From the NCBI GenBank assembly GCA_947625445.1, contig CANQOM010000120.1:1-5087 (forward strand): DNA of 5,087 nucleotides. Direction: 5' to 3'. This document shows positions 1 through 5,087 of the stretch, in pieces (position 1 is the stretch's first letter; each line of letters opens with the position of its first letter). The stretch is from Candidatus Gastranaerophilales bacterium. Its GTDB lineage: Bacteria > Cyanobacteriota > Vampirovibrionia > Gastranaerophilales > Gastranaerophilaceae. The notes under the pieces are model-generated. The model was not told where the DNA came from and searched no databases. It worked only from the letters and a program-made list of their open reading frames with translations. Both the position numbers and the translations under genes were made by a program.

Positions 1-74
1 ATCGATATAACCATTGCAAAACGAGGTTTGGTTATAAAGAAATATAAATTATTTTTTTTCTTATTATCTTCCAT
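1..74 (-). CDS. RND efflux pump inner-membrane transporter, N-terminal fragment (runs off left edge)
   Basis: Only 24 codons plus two bases are in the window, starting at the ATG whose complement is at 72-74. The peptide begins MEDNKKKNNLY and continues FFITKPRFAMVIS. The pattern FFI-x-[KR]-P-x-FA-x-VI marks the start of transmembrane helix 1 in AcrB/MexB-type RND proton antiporters. These proteins form the inner-membrane trimer that expels drugs, bile salts or other amphiphiles through an adaptor and an outer-membrane channel. The start lies 17 nt after the stop of the adaptor gene on the same strand, so co-transcription and translation coupling are likely. The Shine-Dalgarno is weak (GGTAA). 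The in-frame Met at 12-14 is less likely as a start because it would remove the conserved FFI motif. Family assignment rests on the short motif together with the adaptor next door; substrate cannot be told. Confidence 0.85.
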   Translation of the reverse strand, partial: MEDNKKKNNLYFFITKPRFAMVIS

Positions 75-91
75 TTTATTTACCAATTTAC

Positions 92-1264
92 CTATTTTTC
101 TTCAACATTTTCCGTAGTATTTTTTAAAGGTTCAGGATTAACTTTTTGTCCGGGCATACGAACACTTTGTATCCCTTTTGCTATAAAGTTGTCATCATAT
201 GTAAGCCCTTCTTCAACTATCCAGTTTTTATCAATTTCATCTGAAACTTTTATATCTTTTCTAACTGTCTTATTATCACTGTCTATTCCCCAGACATAAT
301 AACCCTGTGCATCGTTTAATGCTGATGCTTGAGGAACTAACATTACTACTTGGGGGTCTTTAGATTTTACAATAACTTTAACAAAATCACCGGGAACTAA
401 TAATTCATCTGCGTTTTCAAAAGTTGCTCTTAAACTTATTGTACCGGTTGTTTCATTAACTTCATTATCTACAAATTCAATTTTTCCTTTTTCGTTATAG
501 ATACTTCCGTCTGCTAATTGTATTGATACTTCCATATTGCTGAAATCAGTTGAAGAATCAATTTTTTTAAATTTTAAAAATTCTGCACTCTTTAAGTTAA
601 AATATACATATATCGGGCTAACACTTACTATTCTTGCTAAAGGCCCTGATTGAGTATTAACTAAATTACCTTCTGTGATTATTATTTTACCTATTTTCCC
701 ATCTATAGGAGATGTAACCTTTGTATAGCTTAAATTTAATTTAGCATTAGCGAGTTGTGCTCTTGCCGCATCTAACGCAGCTTTTGTCCTGTCACGTGTT
801 GCCAATGCTTCATCATAATATGATTTACTTACATAATCTTGTTTTACCAGCTCTCTTGCTCTTGTAAGTTCTTGTTCTGCATTTGTATATGATGCTTGGC
901 TTTGTCTTACATTTGCCGCTGCATTATTTACTGCTATTTGATATTCATCTGGTTCTATTAAAAATAAAGTTTGACCTTTTTTGATTTTAGCTCCCTCATC
1001 AAAAAATCTCTTTTGAAGCCAACCGTTTATTCTTGCAACTACATCTACGGAATATTTTGCATCTATTCTTCCTGCTGATTCCGTTTCTCTATATATTTCT
1101 TTTTTCATAGGTGTCATTATTTCTACAGTTTTTGGCATACTCATTGCTTTTTGCTGCATAATTCCTGATATTATTCCTGTTAATTGATGATATCCAATTG
1201 GTATGAGTATCAGTGCCAAAAAAAATACTATCCATCTTGTCTTTTTATTCTTTAAATAACTCAT
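92..1264 (-). CDS. RND efflux system periplasmic adaptor subunit (HlyD/AcrA-type membrane fusion protein)
   Basis: This 390-residue protein links an inner-membrane RND pump to an outer-membrane channel in the periplasm. Residues about 11-34 are a hydrophobic N-terminal anchor (WIVFFLALILIPIG) after a Lys/Arg-rich start. There is no lipobox cysteine, so it is probably held by an uncleaved helix and not a lipid as in AcrA. The first half of the lipoyl/barrel-sandwich domain is at about 66-108 (RINGWLQKRFFDEGAKIKKG). An alpha-hairpin rich in Ala, Gln, Arg and Glu spans about 109-178. The second lipoyl half is at about 179-215 (TKVTSPIDGKIG, then ITEGNLV). A beta-barrel domain is at about 216-300 (ending LVPGDFVKV) and a membrane-proximal domain at about 305-375. 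Length and domain order match AcrA/MexA-type adaptors. The start has an AGAGGA ribosome site 6 nt upstream and lies 13 nt after the MarR gene. The transporter gene follows 17 nt downstream. Substrate is unknown. Confidence 0.95.
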   Translation of the reverse strand: MSYLKNKKTRWIVFFLALILIPIGYHQLTGIISGIMQQKAMSMPKTVEIMTPMKKEIYRETESAGRIDAKYSVDVVARINGWLQKRFFDEGAKIKKGQTLFLIEPDEYQIAVNNAAANVRQSQASYTNAEQELTRARELVKQDYVSKSYYDEALATRDRTKAALDAARAQLANAKLNLSYTKVTSPIDGKIGKIIITEGNLVNTQSGPLARIVSVSPIYVYFNLKSAEFLKFKKIDSSTDFSNMEVSIQLADGSIYNEKGKIEFVDNEVNETTGTISLRATFENADELLVPGDFVKVIVKSKDPQVVMLVPQASALNDAQGYYVWGIDSDNKTVRKDIKVSDEIDKNWIVEEGLTYDDNFIAKGIQSVRMPGQKVNPEPLKNTTENVEEK

Positions 1265-1270
1265 TTTATT

Positions 1271-1276
1271 TCCTCT
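1271..1276 (-). promoter_or_regulatory. Ribosome binding site of the adaptor gene
   Basis: AGAGGA on the minus strand, 6 nt before the ATG at 1264. It sits inside the 13-nt gap after the MarR stop codon, so the two genes are tightly coupled. It supports the chosen adaptor start. Confidence 0.7.
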
Positions 1277-1277
1277 T

Positions 1278-1712
1278 TTAAATTATCTTTAAATTATCTC
1301 TAAATATGCTTATAGCTTCTATTAATGTATTTCTTTTTTCTTCTCCGATGCTATCAAGTGCTCTGTATTCTATTTCTTTAGCTCGCTCAATTACATCTTT
1401 TGCTATTTTTTTACCTTCTTTTGTTAATTTTATAAGTTTATTTCTCTTATCTTTTTCTGATTCTACTAAAGGAGCTAATATATTTTGTTTAATTAAACTT
1501 TTTATTATTGCATTTACTGTTTGCTTAGGCAAATAAGTATATTGCGTTATTGTTTTTTGACTGCATTGCGGAACTTCGAGTATGATTGCCAACGCTTTTA
1601 AGCTTGCATAGGTTAATCCGCAAGACTTTGCGTACTCATTATATACTCCTGAAATTTCTACGTGAAATTTGAATAATTGTTCTGATTGTTCTTTAAGTTT
1701 CAGCTTATCCAT
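1278..1712 (-). CDS. MarR-family winged-helix transcriptional regulator
   Basis: This 144-residue protein has the usual MarR length and layout. An N-terminal dimerisation helix covers about 2-29 and is followed by GLTYASLKALAII (32-44). The helix-turn-helix is at about 51-80, with recognition helix PKQTVNAIIKSLIKQNIL. The wing carries the family's D-x-R signature as D88-K89-R90 and then NKLIKLTKEGKK. A C-terminal dimerisation helix pair covers about 101-143. MarR proteins are dimers that bind short palindromes and let go when a small ligand or oxidant acts on them. It is the first gene of a likely operon with the adaptor and the RND transporter, so it most likely represses the pump. The start is supported by AGGGA 6 nt upstream (1719-1723). 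Cysteines are at 31 and 50, but neither is at the position I recall for the OhrR sensor cysteine. The inducing ligand cannot be predicted. Confidence 0.93.
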   Translation of the reverse strand: MDKLKLKEQSEQLFKFHVEISGVYNEYAKSCGLTYASLKALAIILEVPQCSQKTITQYTYLPKQTVNAIIKSLIKQNILAPLVESEKDKRNKLIKLTKEGKKIAKDVIERAKEIEYRALDSIGEEKRNTLIEAISIFRDNLKII

Positions 1713-1743
1713 AAAATTTCCCTAATTAACATAAAAAATTTAC

Positions 1744-1759
1744 AGTCCAATTATGGACT
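1744..1759. promoter_or_regulatory. Probable MarR operator (perfect inverted repeat)
   Basis: AGTCCA-ATTA-TGGACT is a perfect 6-bp inverted repeat with a 4-bp centre, in an otherwise AT-dominated spacer. It directly abuts the -10 box at 1760-1765 and covers the position where transcription should start (about 1753). Its size and symmetry suit a MarR dimer, and its place would block RNA polymerase. That the neighbouring MarR protein binds it is inferred from position; no second copy was noticed elsewhere in the window. Confidence 0.75.
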
Positions 1760-1788
1760 ATTATGATATAAAAAAAATGTAGTGTCAA
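1760..1788 (-). promoter_or_regulatory. Sigma-70 promoter of the MarR-adaptor-RND operon
   Basis: On the minus strand a perfect -35 box TTGACA (1783-1788) is followed by a 17-nt spacer and the -10 box CATAAT (1760-1765; five of six match TATAAT). The predicted start near 1753 leaves a leader of about 41 nt before the MarR ATG at 1712. It is the best promoter in the window. It lies after the XRE gene's stop, so the operon does not depend on readthrough from that gene. Confidence 0.8.
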
Positions 1789-1811
1789 TTTATTATTTTT
1801 TGTTAAAATAT

Positions 1812-2153
1812 TTATTTTTTTAATTTTAATGCTTTTTGAATAGCCTTTAAACTTTCAATATAACAAGAAAGTTCATTATCATCTTTGGCAGAATTAAGTA
1901 TTTGCATAGCTTTTGAATATAACGGATTTTGATGAATTTCCGCTTGTTCGAGCTGAATTCCGACTTCGTTTAGTGTTGTTCCTAAAGCATTCAACAATTT
2001 ATTAAGAGTAGCATAAGAGGGAAAATACTTGCCGTTTTCAACACGGGATAAATGTTTTTCATCAATTTCGGCTTTTTCTGCCAGTGCTTGTTGTGTAAAG
2101 CCTTTTGACTTTCTAAGTTCTTTTAATTTTTTGCCAAATTCATTATTGTTCAT
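1812..2153 (-). CDS. XRE-family (Cro/C1-type) helix-turn-helix regulator
   Basis: This 113-residue protein has one HTH domain at about residues 7-65. FTQQALAEKA (19-28) is helix 2 of the fold, and IDEKHLSRVENGKYFPS (30-46) holds the recognition helix and the conserved E-x-G-x-x-x-P turn. LNKLLNALGTTLNEV closes the domain. A charged helical tail of about 45 residues (QLEQAEIHQN to KALKLKK) has no domain I recognise and may serve dimerisation; one Cys is at 97. The start has AGAGG 4 nt upstream (2158-2162). The gene lies 99 nt before the MarR gene on the same strand, and that gene has its own promoter. It is divergent from the adhesin gene across 223 nt. It could control itself, the adhesin or neither; the sequence does not decide. 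No phage or toxin-antitoxin partner is adjacent. Confidence 0.9.
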   Translation of the reverse strand: MNNNEFGKKLKELRKSKGFTQQALAEKAEIDEKHLSRVENGKYFPSYATLNKLLNALGTTLNEVGIQLEQAEIHQNPLYSKAMQILNSAKDDNELSCYIESLKAIQKALKLKK

Positions 2154-2170
2154 ATTGCCTCTTTTGTACT

Positions 2171-2186
2171 ATTTTTAACTAAAAAT
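2171..2186. promoter_or_regulatory. 16-bp palindrome upstream of the XRE gene (possible operator)
   Basis: ATTTTTA-AC-TAAAAAT is a perfect 7-bp inverted repeat with a 2-bp centre. It starts 18 bp upstream of the XRE start codon and just beyond its ribosome site. XRE repressors commonly bind such short palindromes at their own promoters, so autoregulation is plausible. The arms are almost all A and T in an AT-rich spacer, so chance cannot be ruled out. Confidence 0.4.
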
Positions 2187-2245
2187 AAAATTCTCAACAC
2201 GATAATTACGGCAATATTTATTAATAATTTTATTGTTATTATTAT

Positions 2246-2285
2246 CACCTTTTTTAATTTTTATGTTATTATTAAAAACAAGGTG
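2246..2285. repeat. Imperfect inverted repeat / potential hairpin in the divergent spacer
   Basis: CACCTTTTTTAAT (2246-2258) faces ATTAAAAACAAGGTG (2271-2285). The arms pair over 13 positions with a 2-nt bulge and a 12-nt loop, and the outer CACCTT/AAGGTG ends add GC pairs. Neither strand has a T-run directly after the stem, so it is not a typical intrinsic terminator. A protein-binding site or a leader structure for the adhesin is possible. It lies about 90 nt before the adhesin start. Confidence 0.4.
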
Positions 2286-2360
2286 AAGTAGGCTCAAGTA
2301 AATATTTATTTAAATTTGTAATTTAAAGTATTGTTGTCGTAAACATCACTTTTATAAATA

Positions 2361-2370
2361 AGGAAAGAGG
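2361..2370 (+). promoter_or_regulatory. Ribosome binding site of the adhesin gene
   Basis: AGGAAAGAGG is a purine-rich site 6 nt before the ATG at 2377. The following codons encode a clear signal peptide, so this start is firm. Confidence 0.8.
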
Positions 2371-2376
2371 TAAAAG

Positions 2377-5087
2377 ATGAAAAAGAAAAAAGTAATAATT
2401 GCAGTGTTTTTAATGTGTTTAACATTTTCACTTCAAGCAAAGGCGCAAATTCAAACAAATCCAAATGATAGTGATGTAAACGGTAAAACATTTGCAAATG
2501 AAACAAGTGGTGCTATTAAATATAGTAATGGTAGTAGTGGTGGTGTCAGTGAACACAATATTAAAAATGCTACATTTAACAATAATTCGACAAGTTATGG
2601 GGGCGCAATTAATTCGGGAGTAAAACTGGGTATTACAGGCGGATCTTTTACCGGAAATAAAGCAACTGCAAATGTTGGCGGAGCAATTTATGCAGGTCAA
2701 GAATTAACTATTAACGGTACCTCTTTTTCTAATAATGAAGCAAAACAAAGTGGTGGAGCCATTTATAAAGGCTCAACAGGAAACTTAAATATTACAAATG
2801 CAAAGTTTAACGGAAATCAGACAACCGGAGAAGGTAGTAGTGGTAGTAACGACCAAGGTGGTGCGATTTGGTCAAGCAGTGAATCCAGTATAACAAACAC
2901 TGTTTTTGATAACAACAAAGCCAAACAATCAGGTGGTGCAATATTTCAATCAGACAAAGAATTGACTCTTAAGGGCGGGTCATTTACAGGAAATGAAGCA
3001 GCATATTATGGCGGTGCTATTTATGTATATCAAGAAGATAAAAACGGCAGTAGTAAAAACGGTAGTTTGAATGTTGATCGCACAAAATTTATTGATAATA
3101 AAACTACAACAAGTAACAAAACAGGCAACGGTGGTGCCATACATTTGCATGAAAAAGCCAACGGTACAATAACTAATGCAGAATTTACAGGCAATAGTGC
3201 AGGTAATGCAGGTGCTATATTTGCAGGTACTGGTGAATTGAATATCACCAATACTGCATTTAATAATAATACTGCAAACGGGAATAGAACCGTGGATAAT
3301 GGCGGATACGGTAATGCCGGAGCCATTTACGCAAAAGGAAAGACGACTATTAAAGGAAGTACATTTAACGGAAATACTGCAAACAATTGGGGTGGTGCTT
3401 TATTTCAAGAGAAAGGTGACAGTGATGATGCCAAATTAATGATTGAAAATTCTTCATTTAATAATAATACTGCCGCTGCTGCAGGTGCTATCGTAACAAA
3501 CGCAGAAACGACTATTACAAATTCAAATTTTAAGTCAAATACCGCAACAAATGGCTTTGGTGGTGCTATATATAATAACTCAGAAAAAGAACTTTCTGTA
3601 GAGAACACAAACTTTGCAAGTAACTCAGCTTTAAGAGGCGGTGCAATATTTGGAACAAAAAATACAACAACAAATGTTACAGGCGGTACATTCAGCGGTA
3701 ATTCCGTAACAGGAAGAGTAAGTGGAGGAAATCCGGTATATGGTCAGGGCGGTGCAATATTTACCGACAGAGAAAGCAGTGGATTAACTGTTGAAGGCGC
3801 AACTTTTGACGGGAACACCGCCGAAAATGAGGGCGGAGCAATCTGGTCAGGTAATACAATAAATGTTGACAATGCAGTATTTAAAAATAACAGAACAACA
3901 GGAACCGCATTCGGCAACGGAAATGAAGGCAAACCTGATTATCAAAAAGATGCCGAGGGCGGAGGCGCTATATTCTTAGGTAGTAATGTCGAGAATGCAA
4001 TCATTGAAAATTCACAATTTATCGGCAATTCTTCTGCCACAGTTGGGGGTGCTATTGCAACACGTTCTAATGCTAATCCCGAGGAAAAACCTACATTTGA
4101 AATCCATAATAGCACTTTTAGCGGCAACAGTGCTGCTAAAAACGGTGGTGCTATCGCTTCTTATGTTGAAGCAACTGTCAAGGATACAAGCTTTATAGGA
4201 AACAGTGCAGGAGAAAAAGGCGGTGCTATTTGGGCTAACAGTGATGTAAAAGTAACCGCACAAGATAATGACGTCGTATTTTCAGGTAACAAGGCTAATG
4301 ACGGCGCCGACATATATATGGACAAACTTGGCACTTCAAGTGAAATTGGTTCATTAGAATTTAATTCAGCTGAAGACAAAAATATTACAATTGCAGACGG
4401 TATTTCCGGAGCAGGAGAATATAATGTAAACAAAAAGGGTGAAGGTACTTTGACCTTCAACGGAGAAATTAAAAACGCAAAAATGACTGTTGAAACAGGT
4501 ACATTGCATTTAGACAGTGGTAGTTCGCTTAATAATTCGAAAGTTGAAATGAAGAATAGCTCTGTATTAGATACTACAAATGGAGGTCTTGACGCATTCA
4601 ATACCAATACAACAGAAGATAACAAAGAAATTACATGGAGTAACGATGCAAATATTAAAGTTGATATTAGTTCTTCAACAGGCAAAACCGATACCTTTGG
4701 TGATGCTTTAAGTAACAAAAATGTTAAACTTTCTGACTTTAACCCCATTGCAGACACCTTAGTAAGTTCTGGGTCTATGACAAAAGAAGAACTTGCAAAA
4801 AGTCTCGGAGTTGATAGCAGTAAATTAACAATTGAAGCAAATAGCCATGAAGCTATGTCACCTTTAAGAAAAATATTGGCAAAAAGTACAAGCGAAGGAA
4901 TATCTTATGCACCGACGGGTAACAGTTATCAAGACTTTAACCCCGCAGTAATGGCAGCTCCAGTTGCAGCTCAAATAGGCGGTTATTTGAATCAACTTAA
5001 TTCATACGACGAAGCTTTCCGTAATATGGATATGTATATGTTAATGACTAAATCTCAAAGACAAGCATTAAAGAACAGAAACAAATA
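2377..5087 (+). CDS. Pmp-like autotransporter adhesin with about 20 FxxN/GGAI repeats, 3'-truncated by window end
   Basis: The frame is open for 903 codons and the window ends on the two bases TA, so the end is unseen. Residues 1-23 form a Sec signal peptide: KKKK, a hydrophobic core, then AKA before Q24. The secreted part from about 67 to 646 carries 20 FxxN motifs, each followed by GGAI, AGAI or GGAL (the last pair has GADI), the motifs that define chlamydial polymorphic membrane proteins. It should fold as a right-handed beta-helix on the cell surface. Known Pmps use these motifs in host-cell adhesion; that role here is inferred. A PATR-like stretch (685-718) and a linker with likely helices (772-903) follow. 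The mature part contains no cysteine, as is common for autotransporter passengers. It is rich in Asn, Gly, Thr and Ser. The barrel expected for a type V autotransporter is not in the window. The gene is divergent from the XRE regulator. A secreted, non-anchored Pmp-repeat protein is the alternative if the stop comes at the edge. Confidence 0.88.
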   Translation, partial: MKKKKVIIAVFLMCLTFSLQAKAQIQTNPNDSDVNGKTFANETSGAIKYSNGSSGGVSEHNIKNATFNNNSTSYGGAINSGVKLGITGGSFTGNKATANVGGAIYAGQELTINGTSFSNNEAKQSGGAIYKGSTGNLNITNAKFNGNQTTGEGSSGSNDQGGAIWSSSESSITNTVFDNNKAKQSGGAIFQSDKELTLKGGSFTGNEAAYYGGAIYVYQEDKNGSSKNGSLNVDRTKFIDNKTTTSNKTGNGGAIHLHEKANGTITNAEFTGNSAGNAGAIFAGTGELNITNTAFNNNTANGNRTVDNGGYGNAGAIYAKGKTTIKGSTFNGNTANNWGGALFQEKGDSDDAKLMIENSSFNNNTAAAAGAIVTNAETTITNSNFKSNTATNGFGGAIYNNSEKELSVENTNFASNSALRGGAIFGTKNTTTNVTGGTFSGNSVTGRVSGGNPVYGQGGAIFTDRESSGLTVEGATFDGNTAENEGGAIWSGNTINVDNAVFKNNRTTGTAFGNGNEGKPDYQKDAEGGGAIFLGSNVENAIIENSQFIGNSSATVGGAIATRSNANPEEKPTFEIHNSTFSGNSAAKNGGAIASYVEATVKDTSFIGNSAGEKGGAIWANSDVKVTAQDNDVVFSGNKANDGADIYMDKLGTSSEIGSLEFNSAEDKNITIADGISGAGEYNVNKKGEGTLTFNGEIKNAKMTVETGTLHLDSGSSLNNSKVEMKNSSVLDTTNGGLDAFNTNTTEDNKEITWSNDANIKVDISSSTGKTDTFGDALSNKNVKLSDFNPIADTLVSSGSMTKEELAKSLGVDSSKLTIEANSHEAMSPLRKILAKSTSEGISYAPTGNSYQDFNPAVMAAPVAAQIGGYLNQLNSYDEAFRNMDMYMLMTKSQRQALKNRNK
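2575..4314 (+). repeat. Pmp-type repeat array in the adhesin (20 FxxN / GGA-x units)
   Basis: FxxN begins at residues 67, 91, 117, 144, 177, 203, 238, 270, 295, 330, 361, 385, 413, 439, 477, 502, 548, 581, 606 and 635. The partner motifs begin at 75, 101, 126, 161, 186, 212, 252, 278, 314, 339, 369, 395, 421, 458, 486, 529, 557, 590, 615 and 643. The shortest unit is 24-26 residues (about 75 bp). A weak extra motif, SGAI at 44-47, precedes the array. The last unit (FSGN, then GADIY) is degenerate, as expected for a cap. The repeats are conserved as protein and much less as DNA. Confidence 0.9.
4429..4530 (+). other. Passenger-associated transport repeat (PATR)-like stretch in the adhesin
   Basis: Residues about 685-718 include GEGTLTFNGEI and, 17 residues after its start, VETGTLHLDSGSSL. 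The pattern G-x-GTL-x-[LF]-x-G, a variable part, then V-x-x-GTL-x-L matches the autotransporter-associated beta-strand repeat, which is usually found near the C-terminal end of type V passengers. It supports autotransporter secretion even though the barrel is not visible. One copy was found. Confidence 0.65.

Larger units (their letters stand above)
2154..2376. promoter_or_regulatory. Divergent intergenic region between the XRE regulator and the adhesin
   Basis: This 223-nt, very AT-rich stretch must hold promoters for both flanking genes. None matches consensus well. For the XRE gene, TTGCCG (complement of 2209-2214), an 18-nt spacer and TTTTAT (complement of 2185-2190) is possible but weak. 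TTGAGA (2192-2197) with AATAGT (2168-2173) would start transcription inside the ribosome site. For the adhesin, TATAAA at 2353-2358 is too close to the ribosome site to be a convincing -10 box. The region also contains the palindrome at 2171-2186, the inverted repeat at 2246-2285 and a direct repeat TGTTATTATTA at 2234-2244 and 2264-2274. No coding or RNA gene was seen. Confidence 0.6.

Noticed and set aside
1306..1536. Plus-strand open frame of 76 codons opposite the MarR gene
   Set aside because: It is antisense to a well-supported MarR gene. Its hydrophobic Ser/Leu/Phe make-up is what the complement of a Lys/Glu-rich helix gives.
1278..1712. MarR gene considered as an OhrR-type peroxide sensor because of its two cysteines
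   Set aside because: In a remembered alignment the reactive N-terminal Cys of OhrR corresponds to Phe14 here. Cys31 and Cys50 are at other positions, and the operon encodes a pump, not a peroxide reductase.
2218..2227. Perfect 10-bp palindrome TTATTAATAA in the divergent spacer
   Set aside because: It is pure A/T in an AT-rich spacer and short, so it is expected by chance.
2246..2285. Inverted repeat considered as a rho-independent terminator
   Set aside because: There is no run of T directly after the stem on either strand, and it lies between two divergent gene starts where a terminator is not expected.
2331..2358. TTGTTG with a 16-nt spacer and TATAAA as a promoter for the adhesin
   Set aside because: The -35 box is poor, and transcription would start near 2365, inside the ribosome binding site, leaving no usable leader.
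3986..4198. Plus-strand open frame of 70 codons inside the adhesin
   Set aside because: It is a shifted frame of the adhesin gene with no ribosome site and no recognisable content.
2575..4314. Periodic GGTGGTGC-like words at about 75-bp steps, suggestive of a repeat-spacer (CRISPR-like) array
   Set aside because: The conserved words are short, vary at third positions and stay in one reading frame, so they are protein repeats. No direct repeats of constant length are present.
2428..4757. Several open frames of 60-200 codons on the minus strand inside the adhesin gene (for example 4161-4757, 3030-3326, 2428-2700)
   Set aside because: They are by-products of the repeated GGTGGTGC / AATAAT codons of the plus-strand gene. 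They are low-complexity (Pro/Leu/Val or Thr/Cys runs), lack good ribosome sites and have no recognisable domains.

Overview
The window looks like chromosomal DNA from an AT-rich, two-membrane (Gram-negative type) bacterium, probably host-associated. Three features point that way: a tripartite RND-type efflux operon, a large secreted adhesin of the chlamydial Pmp / autotransporter kind with a Sec signal peptide, and A/T-rich codon choice throughout. The C-terminal part of the adhesin (residues about 850-903) resembles, from memory, proteins of gut Candidatus Gastranaerophilales (Vampirovibrionia/Melainabacteria). That assignment is an inference that cannot be tested here; other AT-rich diderms remain possible.

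Left half (1-2153, all minus strand, reading right to left). An XRE-family regulator (2153-1812) is followed by a likely three-gene operon. It comprises a MarR-family regulator (1712-1278), an RND periplasmic adaptor (1264-92) and the first 24 codons of the RND inner-membrane transporter (74 to the left edge). Gene gaps within the operon are 13 and 17 nt. A near-consensus sigma-70 promoter (TTGACA, 17-nt spacer, CATAAT) lies just upstream of the MarR gene. A perfect 6+4+6 inverted repeat, AGTCCA-ATTA-TGGACT, abuts the -10 box and covers the expected transcription start. This is the classic layout of a MarR repressor controlling its own gene and an efflux pump.

Middle (2154-2376). A 223-nt AT-rich divergent intergenic region separates the XRE gene from the adhesin. 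It holds a 16-bp palindrome next to the XRE gene and a longer imperfect inverted repeat in the centre.

Right half (2377-5087, plus strand). One long open gene runs off the right edge: 903 complete codons with no stop in the window. After a signal peptide it has 20 FxxN / GGA[IL]-type motif pairs, a passenger-associated beta-strand repeat, a linker with predicted helices, and what looks like the approach to an outer-membrane barrel that lies outside the window. It is the most interesting object here. The pairs are very regular, but five of the 20 FxxN-to-GGA turns are lengthened by related Gly/Asn/Thr-rich loops.

No RNA genes, insertion sequences, CRISPR arrays or convincing intrinsic terminators were seen.
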